Shown here: piece after piece, positions 52,110-63,289 of the stretch
Layout of the letters: every line of letters begins with the position of its first letter
Position numbering within the stretch: position 1 is the stretch's first letter
NCBI GenBank assembly: GCA_016271365.2
Contig: CM028132.1
Coordinates: 1,188,031,001 to 1,188,095,000 of the forward strand
DNA: 64,000 nucleotides
From: Neoceratodus forsteri
Taxonomy: Eukaryota > Chordata > Ceratodontiformes > Ceratodontidae
Direction: 5' to 3'
Position numbers and translations under genes: made by a program
Notes under the pieces: generated by a model
The model's database searches: none
What the model saw: only the letters and a program-made list of their open reading frames with translations
Told to the model about the DNA's origin: nothing

Positions 52110-52560
52110 ATAACATAATAGATATTGTCAGCAGTGCACAGTGGGTTGCCAATAAGGTTGTTGGGACCAAGTGTAATAAACCCCTCCCTAAAAAACATTC
52201 TTTGGACCCAGACATCCTTTCCAACTACAGACCTGTTTTGAACCTTTCTTTATTGAGGAAGGAGATTGAGAAGGCAGTGGCAACCTAGCTTCAGGCACAC
52301 CTGGAAAGATTTAACTTCTATGGGCCATTCCATTTGGGGTTCAGATCATGGTAAAGTGCAGAGATAGCACTTGTTAGGGTGCAAAATTACCTTCTAGCTA
52401 GGGACTGAGGGGAGTGAAAAATCCTTGTTTTCATAGTACTCTGGGCAGATTTGGTGGACCCTTGGCCTCTATCTGCCATCAGAGTCCCGTGTTTCTGTGT
52501 AGATCTCACGTCAGCTTTTGACGCAGTAGATCATGGGATTTTAAACTTTATTTGTATCAT
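52110..52560 (+). mobile_element. L2-like RT fragment
   Basis: Forward sequence encodes 'KKHSLDPDILSNYRPVLNLS' and 'LLRKEIEKAVAT' (52,190-52,285), 'GPFHLGFRSW' and, after an interruption, 'VDLTSAFDAVDHGIL' (52,497-52,545). These are colinear with the L2-like RT at 37,395 downward. A foreign piece at about 52,440-52,499 ('gacccttggcctctatctgc') resembles a CR1 3' terminus. 52,560-52,797 is A/T-rich without a recognisable feature. Confidence 0.6.
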
Positions 52561-52947
52561 TTTATCATATAGCATGACAACATACATTACTTATAGTAAA
52601 CAGACCATTGAGTACCATTCCATTTGGGGACTAAGCCCCTTAATCAAAGGGTAAAAGTAAAACTTGCATTCACTATATAGTGGTACAGAAATAGAGGGTA
52701 ACTGTATAATTAACATTAAATAATAAACCAATATTTGCTGTGTTAATTGAGTCCAGGAATGAGATGGCTAGTTTGAAAATAAAGGGTTGTCCATCAACAT
52801 CCAGCCTATGGGGGGGCACTGTTGAGCTCCCAACATGGCGGATGCTGAATTTTCAGCTCCTGACTCATCGGAAAGCAAAAGCCTAATTTCAACACATTAC
52901 GAATTGATAGGTAGCCCGAAATAGCCTAATTCACTGTCGGAAGTACG

Positions 52948-53867
52948 GTGAACTTCAAGATGGGGCCTAAAAAAGATCAACGGCATGCTGCACACAATAT
53001 GGATGCATTCCTTACCTCGTCGCAAGCGTTGAGGAGTGCTGGATCGGGGCCATCTTCCTCGGTGGACCCAAAAGCGAGCAAAGTACTGAATCTTCAAATT
53101 ATGGCTGTCCTCCAAAAAATACAAGAAACCAGAGAGGAAACGAACTGGAGATTAGCAGCAGTGGAGGCTCGTTTTACAGAAATTGATTGAAAAGTACAAG
53201 CTAGCTAACAAGACTGATATCCTGGAGCTCAAATCAGAGAGAGAAGCCCAGTGTAAGAGGAACACCACATTTTTACAGGATCTCACCTTTCTATGAGCTA
53301 AGATAGAAGCCCTAGAAAACGCACAAAGGCAATCGAACGTCCGCATTGTGGGCTTCCCTGCGAGCTTTGCGTCGACCACAGAAATCATGCCAGTGGTAAA
53401 TAGACTGCTTTTTTCCGATTTGGCATTATTGCCTGCTGAGTCCGGGACCTCAATAATCAGTGCCTTCGCCATACCTATGCATTCCAGAAGAGGCCAGGGG
53501 ACTGTGACCCTTAACAGCCATTATCACCCTAACTCAGAGAGTCGCATTTCTTTACTTCGTGCAGCAAGACAAAAGGGAGATATAATTTGGGAAAGAAAGC
53601 AGGATCGCCTTTTTTCCAGATATCTCATCTCAGTCCCAAAATATAAAAAAAGCACTACAAATCACAAAGAAATTGGTTCTGGAGAATGGGATTGAGGCCC
53701 AGCAGTCGTTCCCGGCAAAGCTCCAGGTTAAGTGTGTGGGTAAGATCCACTTATTAACTGACCCTGAAGCAGCTGCAATCTTGGCACATAAATTAATAGA
53801 AGCCCAAAAATCAGAGACTAAAAAAAGCGACCGCTCCAGATTCAGGTTCCGAATCGGACACAAATGA
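52948..53867 (+). pseudogene. L1/Tx1 ORF1
   Basis: The start 'MGPKKDQRHAAHNMDAF' (second Met of the frame, 52,960) is followed by a coiled-coil-prone stretch ('VLQKIQETREETNWRLAAVE') and 'KIEALENAQRQSNVRIVGF', the L1 ORF1 block preceding the RRM. After a shift come 'RGQGTVTLNSHYHPNSESRI' and 'YKKSTTNHKEIGSGEWD'. The end frame 'KLQVKCVGKIHLLTDPEAAA' and 'ILAHKLIEAQ' matches the C-terminal domain. Two shifts and an early stop (53,188) inactivate it. Confidence 0.7.
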
Positions 53868-54091
53868 CTGATGCTGGGACATCTAACTGGGGCCTTTCTT
53901 CCCTGGGCTAAAGTTTCCTGTCTTGAAAAGACTGAGCTTTTGACTGAGACTTAATGTTGAGTTTATTGTGAGCCATGTTGGGGACTTTACTGTTCAAGTT
54001 CTGTTATTGAATTTCCTGCCTACTGAGCGGAACTTCATCATTTGGGGATTTTTTAACCCACTCAATTTGTGAACTTATGGCAATATCCTGT

Positions 54092-56800
54092 TACATAGAA
54101 ACATAGAAGTTGACTGCAGATAAGGACCGCAAGGCCCATCCAGTCTGCCCATTTCTTTTTCTACCTTATAAATGTGCCATCAGCCTTCGCTCTGTCAGTG
54201 GCCTATCTATTCATACTCATTTGTATTGCTCCCTTATGCCTGTCCCATGCCTGTTTGAAGCCCTGCACTGTATTCATAGCCACCACTTCTTGAGGTAGGC
54301 CATTCCATGCATCCACCACCTATTCTGTGAAAAAGAATTTCCTCACATTCCCCCTTAATCGGCCCCCTAATCTCATGCTGTGTCCTCTTGTCCTGCTATT
54401 TTCTTATATTTAAACATGTTAAACTCTTTCACCTTGTTAATGCCCTTAAGGTGTTTGAATGCCTCGATCATATCACCCTCTCCTCCTTTGCTCAAGGGTA
54501 TACATATTGAGCTCTGTTAATCTGTCCTCATATGTCTCTGATGCAGTCCCTGCACCATTTTGCTGCCTTCTCTGGACTGCCTCAATTTGTTAATGTCCTT
54601 GTGAAGGTGTGGCCTCAATACTGCATGCAGTACTCAGATGGGGCCTTAACCAGTGTCTTGTAAAGAGGGATTATTACCTCCTACGGGCTTGTGATACCCT
54701 ACTAATACACCCTAACACCCCTCAGCCTTACCTACTGCTTTAGAGGTCTGCTTGATGATTTCAGGTCATCCGTGATGATGATGCCCAAGTCTCTTTCTTC
54801 CTTTGTGACTGCTATAACTCCTCCCACCCTATAGGTGGCTTCAGGATTTCTCTTCCCTATGTGCGATCTTTTGCTTCTTTGTATTAAATCCCAGTTGCCA
54901 CTCTTCTGACCATTTTGCTAATTTATCCAGATCTCTCTCATTCTGCCCACCCATCTGGATCATCTACTCTGTTGCAGATCTTGTGTCATCTGCCAACAGA
55001 CAAGCCTTACCCTCTAGTCCATCTGCAAGGTCACTAATGAAGATGTTGAAGAGGACTGGCCCCAGGACTGATCCCTGAGGTACCCAACTTGTGACTTGCA
55101 TCTCTTCGGACTGTATACCATTTACCACCACTCTCTGTTTTCTGCCCGTCGACCAGTTTGCCATCCAGTAGACCAACTTCTGACCCACCCTGAGCCTACC
55201 CAGCTTATTTATCAATCTTCTATGTGGAACAGCGTCAAAAGCTTTGCTGAAGTCAAGGTAGGCGACATCAACTGCTCCCCCTTGGTCCACCACTCTGGTT
55301 ACCCAGTCAAAGAAATCTATGAGATTATTTTGACAGGACCTTCCTTTGTAAACCCATGCTGTCTTGGATCCTGCCCCTATGGATTCCAGGTGTTGCACTA
55401 TCCTTTCCTTAAGGAGTGCCTCCATAATCTTGCCCACTACTGAGGTAAGACTGACTGGTCTGTAGTTCCCTGCCTCCTCCCTGCTACCACTCTTGTGGAG
55501 CAGGATCACATGAGCCCTTCTCCAGTCTTCTGGGACCTCTCCTGTGCTCAGAGACTCACTAAACAGTTCTGCTAATGGCTCTGCTAGTTCCACCTTTAGC
55601 TCCTTAAGTACACTGGGATGTATGCCATCAGGTCCCATTGCCTTATCCACCCTGATCTCAGCAAGCTCTTGTAGGACCCTTTCTTTTGTGAAGGGAGTAG
55701 TGCTCACCTCCCTCCCCCCTGTGTCCATGATGCTGAGCTGTGGGCCCTGCCCTACCTTCTCTTCAGTAAATACTGAGCAAAAGTATCTATTTAGGATAGA
55801 TGCCTTTACAGGGTCCTCTCCTCCTCACAGGCCTCTTTCTCCATTGCTTAGCAATACCCCTCTGGACTTTCTCCTTTCACTAGTGTATCTATAGAAAGTC
55901 TTGTCACCTTCTTTTACTGTCCGTGCTAGTGTTTCTTCAGTTTGGGACTTTGCCTGCCTTACTGCCTTCCCTGCTTCCCTTAGGGCAGTTTGGTATGCCT
56001 CCTATTTTCATCCGCTGTGTTCCCTTATATTTCCTGAAGGCCAGCCTTTTGGCTCTGACCTTTTCTGCTACTGTATTTGAGAACCAAAGTGGTTTCCTTC
56101 TTCTTTGCACTTCCTTTTCTGTCTAACACAATGGGATGTTGCTTCAAGTATTGCATCCTTAATGCTTGCCCACTTTGCCTGTACCCCTCACCTGTGTTTC
56201 TTTTGCCAGGCTAGCTTAACTCTGTTGGCCATCTTATCAAAGTCAGCTCCTCTGAAGTCCCATATTTCGCCTTGGAATGGGATGATTTCGTGTAGTAGCC
56301 AAATTGAACCATACCATGTGATGGTCACTGGCCCCAGGTGACCTTCTACCTGGAGATCTGTGATCCCTTCCCTGTTAGTCAGCACTAGATCTAGGATAGC
56401 TCTGTCTCTTGTGGGTTGCTGTACCAGTTGTTTGAGGCCCTCCCCCTGCAGGGAATCCACTATGTGTCTAGTTCTGGCAGATGTTCCTGCTGGTATTGAC
56501 CAATCTGTATCCGGCATGTTGAAGTCTCCCATTATCAGAACCTCCCCTTTAGCTGTCATGTTTTGTATATCTTCTAACAGTAATGTTTCTATGTTCTCCC
56601 CCTGGTCTGGGGGCCTGCAGACAACCCCAGTTCTTATGGCTGTCCCATTTCCTGTTTCCAGGGTGACCCACAGTTCTTCTGGCTTCTTATATGTATTCTG
56701 AATTTCTGTAGATTTGATATTTTCATTGACATACAGGGCCACTCCTTCCCCCCTTTTTGCACCTCGGTCTCTTCTGATAAAAGCCTTCCTCCCTGCCGGT
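54092..56800 (-). mobile_element. Antisense CR1 LINE inside the L1
   Basis: The 3' end 'acatagaaacatagaagttg' is at 54,092, followed by a 3' UTR and a complete ORF2 apart from its first residues. It differs from CR1-b by several UTR words ('gaccgcaaggcccatccag'), so it is another subfamily. It is 5'-truncated near 56,800. No target duplication is seen. Confidence 0.75.
54964..56742 (-). pseudogene. CR1 ORF2: APE endonuclease and RT
   Basis: The endonuclease frame from 56,742 shows 'ALYVNENIKSTEIQNTYKKP', 'VLIMGDFNMPDTDWSIPAGT', 'RAILDLVLTNREGITDLQ' and 'IWDFRGADFDKMANRVKLAW' (the SDH block is replaced by 'PVTITWYGSIW', apparently damaged). The RT frame from 55,728 is open for 254 codons: '[19 protein letters not shown]', '[20 protein letters not shown]', '[20 protein letters not shown]', '[20 protein letters not shown]' and '[10 protein letters not shown]' (the usual F before ADD is L). 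It is the longest open CR1 RT here. Confidence 0.75.
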
Positions 56801-56829
56801 TAGTAGGACTATCTAGTATGGGAGGGGTG

Positions 56830-57207
56830 CAGTGCAACTTAATTGAGCCAAGGCAACCTAAGTGTATTAACCTTGTTTAATTTCTACTCAATAGTTCTGT
56901 TCAGCCCTCCGCTACTTTATAGGTTCCTACGAGGGGCAGAAATAACAGCAAATAGCTTGCGTTTGTTATACGCAGGTGAGAGTGGTATATCCTACATTTT
57001 TATATCGCCAGAGAATCAACTCTTATGCTATCTTAAGGTTGTTGGTCGTAACTGTAAGGTGGAATAATGAATACTGTGCATTTTTGTGAAATGTTATTCT
57101 GTACCGTGGTGTGATTATGGCAGTTGGCTCTGTCTATGATGTATGTTATATGGTATATGCTGTATTTCATATAATCCATAAATAAAAAGTTAAAAAAAAA
57201 AACACAC
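56830..57207 (+). other. L1/Tx1 3' UTR with poly-A signal
   Basis: This non-coding tail of the L1 ends 'ccataaataaaaagttaaaa' with AATAAA (57,181) and an A-run to about 57,202. The last 15 bases resemble the SINE tail 'ataaataaagtttac' at about 19,355. Confidence 0.6.
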
Positions 57208-57219
57208 CATCCAGCCTAT

Positions 57220-57643
57220 AATAAAGGAACACGTCCCACTAGGGACTAATGTTGACATGTGTTAATCTTAATGTGAAAAATATTGCTAAATTAGATTTCA
57301 GCAGCAGAGTTAGGTAACAGCTGGGAATCAAAAACGAGTGTCCCCAACTTTAGTGGCTACCTCTTATGAGCAACTTTTATGTGAGGAAATTAAAATTCTG
57401 CATTTTCAAGTCTAGAATCAATCTCCTGTATCAAATATTTGTGGGTTGAGCAGGACCTAGAATTTAACAAAACAAACTTTGATCAACACGTTAAAATAGT
57501 AATGTCCACACTTTAACCCTTCCACTTTTAAATGAACAGCAGAATAGTCAGGTCATTAAAATATCCTGTGAAACAACGAAGATCACTTAGTTTAAAAGAA
57601 AGTGTGTGTATAATGCACTGTTCCTACTTTAGTGTCCAAATAT
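57220..57643. other. Unassigned A/T-rich spacer
   Basis: No reading frame or repeat is recognised. It may be the 3' part of the antisense L1 remnant that follows. Confidence 0.3.
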
Positions 57644-58600
57644 TCAAGTGTCCTTGAAAGCCTCTTCATTTTCAGCTTCCTCTCTTCGATCTCTGATTGC
57701 AGCTACCAGCCGAGTGGCCCATTTGCCAGCCATTACTGGATCCGAAAATAAATATACTTTTTCTTGATAGGTAATCCAGAGCCTAGCTGGACAGATCATG
57801 GTGTGTGTTGCCCCCGCCTCCCACAAGATTCGTCGCATGCCGTCGACTTTCTTCCTTCTCTGCCTGGTTGAATAACTTATATGCAGAAAGATGTCACTTG
57901 ATGATCGTCTTGCATGAGAGGGCTGGCTCAGTGAGCACATTGCAGGATACGGTCATGGGTAAACACTCCAGATGTCACTACCATTAGCGTGTGAGGTTCC
58001 TCCGAGTTCTGGGGTCGGCCCCTGGAAGTGATGAGATAGACCTTCTGTACATCCCAGGAAACATCATCTCCTTCAGGTAACAGCTTTTCCGTAAGCCATT
58101 CATGTACAAACATGATTGGGTGGTCTCCCTCATTGCTTTCGGGGAGACCAATGATCCAAATATTCCCAGATCGTGCCTTGTTCTCCAAGGCCTCAAGTCT
58201 AGCCTGGAGATGCTGGTTCTCCTTTACCATGAGGGCATTTGTAGTGGTATTGGTGTCGGTTTGTTTTCAAATGTCCTATACCTTGTTCTTAAGTCCATCC
58301 ACCACATTTTCAACTACTAAGACTCGGCTGTTGAAGTCAACCACCTTTTGATTTAAGGTGGAGACTGATACAATTCAGTTCTGGAGTTTTTGTCCCAGCG
58401 ATGCCATAGTTTCTGTGGAATCGGATTCTACTACGGCCTGCTGTGCTGGAGTAGATCACAAGGCCCCACCAGTTCCCTTACTTCTCTCCGTTCCACCAAC
58501 GATTTTATCCCTCTTAGGATTACCCATTTCCACAAAATCAGAGTTGCTCTTTCTGCTGATTGTACTGGAAAATCGATTCAGAGTTCCAAAGTAGAGGATT
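57644..58600 (-). pseudogene. Antisense L1/Tx1 ORF1 remnant
   Basis: From about 58,590 leftward the reverse strand carries an N-terminal Lys-rich part. At 58,230 it gives 'MVKENQHLQARLEALENKAR' and 'SGNIWIIGLPESNEGDHPIM' (coiled-coil end and RRM start, R-x-N-I-x-I-x-G-x-P-E). At 57,940-57,644 'LFSDPVMAGKWATRLVAAIR' gives the C-terminal end. Three frame changes are visible. No ORF2 is attached. Confidence 0.65.
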
Positions 58601-58689
58601 TTAGTGATTTATAAAGGATTAGTTTAGAGCTGTTAGAATCTGCTGCTGCTTGGCTCGGGCTCCACTGTGCCCCCATACCGTCATGGGAA

Positions 58690-59640
58690 TTTAATAGATC
58701 ATCTGAGGCATTTCAGAGGACTCACTGGCATCATTTTAGGGTGATTTAAGTCCTTCAGACCTAGGCTTTGCAAATTGTTGGGAGCAGATTTCCCATTTAA
58801 AATCCTGACATCCAGTGGTACCCCCTTGGAATTTGTGTCCTTCTTCAAATAGCTGGGTGTTACCCTTAACCCCTCCATTACTTTTTCCGAGCACATTGTG
58901 CTCACCATCAAATGCTAAACCAAAAACTGAGGATCAGTTACAGAGTAAAGGATCTTATGACCCCAGAAATGAGGCTGGCTATCCCTAGGGGTACATGCTC
59001 CCCCTTCTGGACTACTTCTTGTCCATTTTTTCTCATTCTTCCATTAATAGTCTGGCTAGACTGAATGCAGTGTACAGTAATGTCCACAGATTGGCTTTAA
59101 TGTCCCTTGTAGCTGCTCACCACTGTTCCTTATACCAATCCCCTCGCTGGCTTGCTCCACAGGCCCGCAGTGAGTATCTCTTAGGTTGTCTTATATAAAA
59201 GTTAGTAAGAAACAAAAAGCTCTCCTCTCTTGCTGACTTTCTGAGTCCAAAAATGTGCCATCTCAGTTTCAGGTCCTCATCTCGCCTGCTACTGGAGACA
59301 CCTTCTGTAGCAAATTGTGTGGGTCAAAGGGCCTTCTCAGGTGCTGTCGCAACCCACTGGAATGGCCTGCATAGTTCTCTATGCTCTCTGTCATCAAACT
59401 CCCAGTTCAAATCACCCTACAGAGCTACCCTTCTGGACAACTTGACCTGTAAGTGCTTCCCTTGACCACAACATTTTTGGCACTGTACCTGTCTTCCAAC
59501 AGTTTTGAATTGCATTTTATGTATTTTGTTACCTGCCAATTCCTTTTTGCTTTTTTACTTCTGTTTGCCCTCTATGTAGTACATTGCCTTTGTATGGGTG
59601 TCCTATTTTGTTAGCCACATTGTGTGTACAGCAACACTAC
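58690..59640 (+). mobile_element. LINE RT C-terminus and 3' UTR (L2/Rex-like)
   Basis: Forward frames read 'FFKXLGVTLNPSITFSEHI' (X marks a stop; about 58,845-58,905), then 'MLPLLDYFLSIFSHSSINSL', 'ARLNAVYSNVHRLALMSL', 'LAPQARSEYLLGCLI' and 'MCHLSFRSSSRLLLETPSVA' with 'GQRAFSGAVATHWNGLHSSL' (usual ...RAFSxxAPxxWNxLP). They are colinear with LINE C's C-terminus. It ends around 59,640. Pseudogenic, with several breaks. Confidence 0.6.
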
Positions 59641-60250
59641 TGTACTTCATGGCTCAGATCGTGCAAATGGTCAATGGGACCAGTGCACCTCTCCAGTGAA
59701 AAAAATAAATCCTTTCTGGCAGGGTGCAACAGGTGGCACTGTGAAATGTTTCCTCACACCCTTCGGCCTTTAAGCTTATTTATTCATTCATTCGGTCATT
59801 ACTGCTTTGAGCTCCGGAGCTCATTTACAAAGGTTCCACATCAGTATTGGTTGTACAGAATGATCGATGCAAGCAATTGAAAATCTAAGGTTAGAGTACA
59901 TGAGGCAGCTCCAGGGGAGCGTTGTCACAGAGATAAAAGGTTCAATAGTGGGAGATACATACAGTAAGATATCATTGGGTAGAGTACAGGAGGCAGCTCC
60001 AGTGAAGCATTGTCTTGGAGTTAATCGGTTTCAACACCTGGCAGTAATATATTATTGATTTGGTTAGCATGAACAAAACTTGCAAGATGAGCACAGTTTC
60101 TCTGACTTCTTGAAATGGCATTTTCCATTTTAGTATCCGATATCACCATCTGTGTTTTCTGATGGGAATTCATTCTACATATCTTCACCTTTCAAAGAAA
60201 ATTGACAACATTTTGTAAATATTGTGTTTTATTGCTTTTTTTTAAAGAGT
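59641..60250 (+). repeat. Spacer with an ~86-bp tandem duplication
   Basis: 'ggttagagtacatgaggcag' at about 59,890 recurs as 'gggtagagtacaggaggcag' at about 59,976. Both continue 'ctccag(g/t)g(g/a)agc(g/a)ttgtc'. There is no coding signal. The rest of the interval holds nothing I recognise. Confidence 0.5.
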
Positions 60251-61010
60251 CTCTCCATTTGACCATGTAGACCAAGGGTTTGATACTATTTCCCACATTA
60301 TTTGCACTGTATATGCTACCCCTAGAGGAATCCATTAGGCAGTATGGTTTAGGGTTCCATTGCTATGATCATAACATCCAGCTGTACTGTACCTGTCACT
60401 TGTCTCTGGAGAGGGAAATGCTGTGTCAAGCAGTTTATCTGATACCATTGACTGTATGGCCTCCAGTCGGCTTGGTCTTAATCCAGACAAAGGATAGAGG
60501 TGTTGCTAGTGAACACAGGTTCTCAGAGGATGTCAGGGTCAGGTGGGGATGCAGCGGGGTTGAAGCTACATGCCGCCCCTCTCATGGCCATAATCAGGGT
60601 GAAGAATCTAGTATCATTAAAACATCAAGTGTCAGCAGCAGTTCCATGGTGGCTTCTTCCATTTTAGCAACATCTCACAGATCAAATCCTGTCTGGGACT
60701 TCAGTACCTGAAAATGCTGATGCATGCCTTCTAGGCTGGATTATTGCAACACTGCTTACCTCAGGTGATCAGAGGGTCTGACACACTGCTTAAACTGATA
60801 CAGAATAAAATTCCTACCAGGGACTAGGGCTGAACTGTTGAATGTGAAAGTGTTCTGCATGGAAATTTTAGCTGAGAAGGACTGGGTTTTGTGAGTGGTA
60901 GTTTTCGATTAGTTAGGAAAACTGTGTTATGCTGTTTATGTGTTTGCACTTTTCTTTAAGGTGCCCTGTACATGTAAGATAGGGCACCAAATGAATAAAC
61001 TACTTACTTT
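60251..61010 (+). mobile_element. L2-like RT fragment with 3' end
   Basis: 'MILFPTLFALYMLPLEESIR' and 'QYGLGFHCYDHNIQLYCTCH' are colinear with the L2-like catalytic region at 36,829-36,650, but the YADD motif reads YDHN. Degraded C-terminal sequence follows, then a tail near 'ggcaccaaatgaataaacta'. Clearly inactive. Confidence 0.6.
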
Positions 61011-61840
61011 CTATATACTGTAGCTAGAATTAAAATGTTTAGTTTGATCGGTATCAGACGGCTGTTGCTTTCAACATCTCATTTTGTATAGGATGTTGCA
61101 AGTTGGCCAAAATAGGTCAGGTAGTTTATGCCCAGAATTGGTCATGGATACGAAAAAGTCTTTGTATTGGCCTACCCATCTGATTTTGCCAGTGGTTCCA
61201 ACCTTTTGATATTCAGAGCATCATTTTGTTTGTGGTCTTTCCCGATGAATGTACATATTCATTTCTGGGTACTCTGCAGGCTAACACTCATTTTAATGCT
61301 TAGTCCTGAATGTCAGGAGGAGCAGACAAGATGGACACTGAGTCCCTCCCATCATCACAATACTATATAACCATGCTACACAATGCTACCTGCTTCTGGC
61401 ACTGTGGTGTGCGGGTACAGTACTAGTACTGGTGCTGTGCTCAGGTTGGACACCTGGGGTCCCAAAGCTAGCCCAGTATGTAGAGATGTGCATATAGGTT
61501 TAGGTTTATTAGAGTTACTACAACTTCACTGAGGACAAAGTTGAAGATGAAGTTCATAGAAGATTAAAAGAAAAAGGAAAACAATTACACACAGCAAATC
61601 CACAGACACATGAAGACAAAGCAGTACGTCTACACATGGAGTTCCAAATGGAATGCAGATCAGGAAGTTCATGAAGTATTGTGCTTATGTATACAGTTTA
61701 TGCATATTGATATTGTCTAGTATTTATATTTTCATGAACTTCAGGCATCTCAGTCTCCCTCTCTTTGGGGAAAAGTCCTGTCCGAATTTAAAGATCAAGT
61801 CATGGGGCAGAGACAGCTTTCAGAGCAAGCAGACATACTT
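61011..61840. other. Unassigned spacer
   Basis: It has no supported gene or repeat up to the SINE target duplication at 61,827. Short frames (up to 81 codons) show no recognisable motif. Confidence 0.3.
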
Positions 61841-62490
61841 TTTTTTTTTTTTTTTAGCTTTATTTATCACCCTCACTCACTGGACTCTCTCCAGCTAAGC
61901 TACTGGACTAACCCCAGCTGTTCCTGTCCACCTGAAGCTCTGTCTATCCCCTCCTGGGACCACACAGGATCCCCGTGAACCGTTACCGGAGCCCCTCTGG
62001 ATCTGAGTCCCCCAGAGGCAAGGACCGCTACTCTCAGGTGCTTTATCTATAGTGTCTGGCCCAGGACACTCACGGAGGATCTCCCAGGGAGGTAGCACTG
62101 GCCTGGTATTGGACGTGGTGCTGAGGCGCTGCATAGCCCGCCTTCGCCTACCAGCGAGAAGGTTTTTTTTCTTCGTAGGTTTTTCTCCCCGCCTCCTCCC
62201 TCCCACAGAGCATCGGACATGCAGTGGCAACCAGCGCCCACCAAGCTCCATCTCCTGCCATATGACTGCGACGCCAGGTCCGCGGCTCCCCTGACAGCCG
62301 CCAGAGGGTGCTCGGGAGCGACACAAGGCCCTACACCCACCCCTGGAAGGGAGAACTGTCTTCTGGATGCTCAATCTCTTCCTGTCCCTGCCATCCCCCA
62401 GCAGCCCGAGCTCATTCCTGAACCCGGGTCGATGGCGTGGAGCGAGGTAAGGCTTCTAATGCCTTAGCCCTCAGCGCCACCGGGCTGTCT
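61841..62490 (-). mobile_element. SINE family copy 5, longest copy (650 bp)
   Basis: A T-run at 61,841 is followed by 'agctttatttatc' (reverse of the A/T tail). The head end at about 62,489 reads on the reverse strand 'acagcccggtggcgctgagg'. Perfect 14-bp duplication 'aagcagacatactt' at 61,827-61,840 and 62,491-62,504. The full body makes it the best reference copy. Confidence 0.85.
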
Positions 62491-62539
62491 AAGCAGACAT
62501 ACTTTACTGCAACTCCTGCTACAGAACAGGTAAATTCAA

Positions 62540-62720
62540 GGCAGTATAGCGCAATGGCTTAAGGCTCTGAGCTGCAAACCTGGATACCTGGGTTTGAATC
62601 CCACAGCCCCCACTTGCATACCATATAACTTTGAGCAAGTCACTTAACTTCCTTGTGCTCCCAGGTCGCAGCTGTAAACAAGCTTTCAGCTTAGTGTGTC
62701 TCTCCTGGTAAAAACAAACC
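62540..62720 (+). mobile_element. MIR-like CORE-SINE
   Basis: The tRNA-derived head has an A-box-like 'tagcgcaatgg' (62,547-62,557) and B-box 'ggtttgaatcc' (62,591-62,601). A CORE-like stretch 'actttgagcaagtcacttaa' follows (62,628-62,647). The arrangement matches the MIR/CORE-SINE superfamily. It is clearly diverged and probably ancient. The cloverleaf is not complete, so it is not a tRNA gene. Confidence 0.7.
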
Positions 62721-62779
62721 AAAAACAAGCAAAAAAATTGACTTCAATTTTGTTCTTACCCTAAGAAGATTTGTATTAA

Positions 62780-63240
62780 ATTTGGCAGAAGTGCTCTTGA
62801 CGAGTTACTAACTGTCCCTAGCAAGTTACAATACTTTTAGACTTTACCAGTCCTGAAATATTGGTCTCAGAGCTGCCTGATGGGGAAACCTTGTGGCATG
62901 ACCGGGGGCCATTGGACTTTTTCAAACCTAAGCAGGGTGCTAAAGAGCCGTCAAACTCATCAGACTTGACAAATGTGCGAGCCCAGTGATAATGTTACAT
63001 ACCCTGCATGCTACCATGACAACAATGAATGCCTCTCTGGAGGCTTTAGCAGATAAATTTGATTCCTTTGCTAATCAACTTCAGTCCATGGAACAGAGGG
63101 CAGAAACCAGCTGAGTGGAGGCAGCAGAGGCAGTAAACTCAGCGTGGCGGGCGCTCATGGCCATGGCTGAGCTGGTGAAAGACAGTATCCTGCTGAAAAG
63201 TGAGTAAAACATGCTGAAAATCATTTGACTGAAAATACTG
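62780..63240 (+). pseudogene. Possible L1 ORF1 coiled-coil remnant
   Basis: Forward frame near 63,000-63,110 reads 'MTTMNASLEALADKFDSFAN' and 'QLQSMEQRAETS', followed by a stop and 'VEAAEAVNSAWRALMAMAEL'. This resembles the heptad-rich N-terminal part of Tx1-type L1 ORF1. No RRM block follows. Low-complexity chance similarity is possible. Confidence 0.35.
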
Positions 63241-63289
63241 TACAAGTACAGTAAATGGCGTTCCCAAGGGGTTTGAAAACACAGACTCA

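Larger units (their letters stand above)
52810..57207 (+). mobile_element. Tx1-type L1 lacking ORF2, carrying an antisense CR1
   Basis: A 12-bp duplication 'catccagcctat' flanks it at 52,798-52,809 and 57,208-57,219. A 5' end 'gggggggcactgttgagctc' is followed by 'aacatggcggatgct', ORF1 (52,948-53,867), spacer to 54,091, then CR1 (54,092-about 56,800), then a 3' UTR with 'aataaa' and an A-run. No ORF2 sequence is present on either side of the CR1, so about 4 kb was lost before or during that insertion. Confidence 0.8.

Noticed and set aside
24940..52125. Target-site duplication of the whole provirus
   Set aside because: Five-base flanks ('aaacc' and 'taaca') do not match; the true LTR edge or flanking sequence may have changed.
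62540..62615. Possible tRNA gene
   Set aside because: Only promoter boxes are recognisable. The acceptor and anticodon arms do not pair well, and a CORE-SINE body follows.
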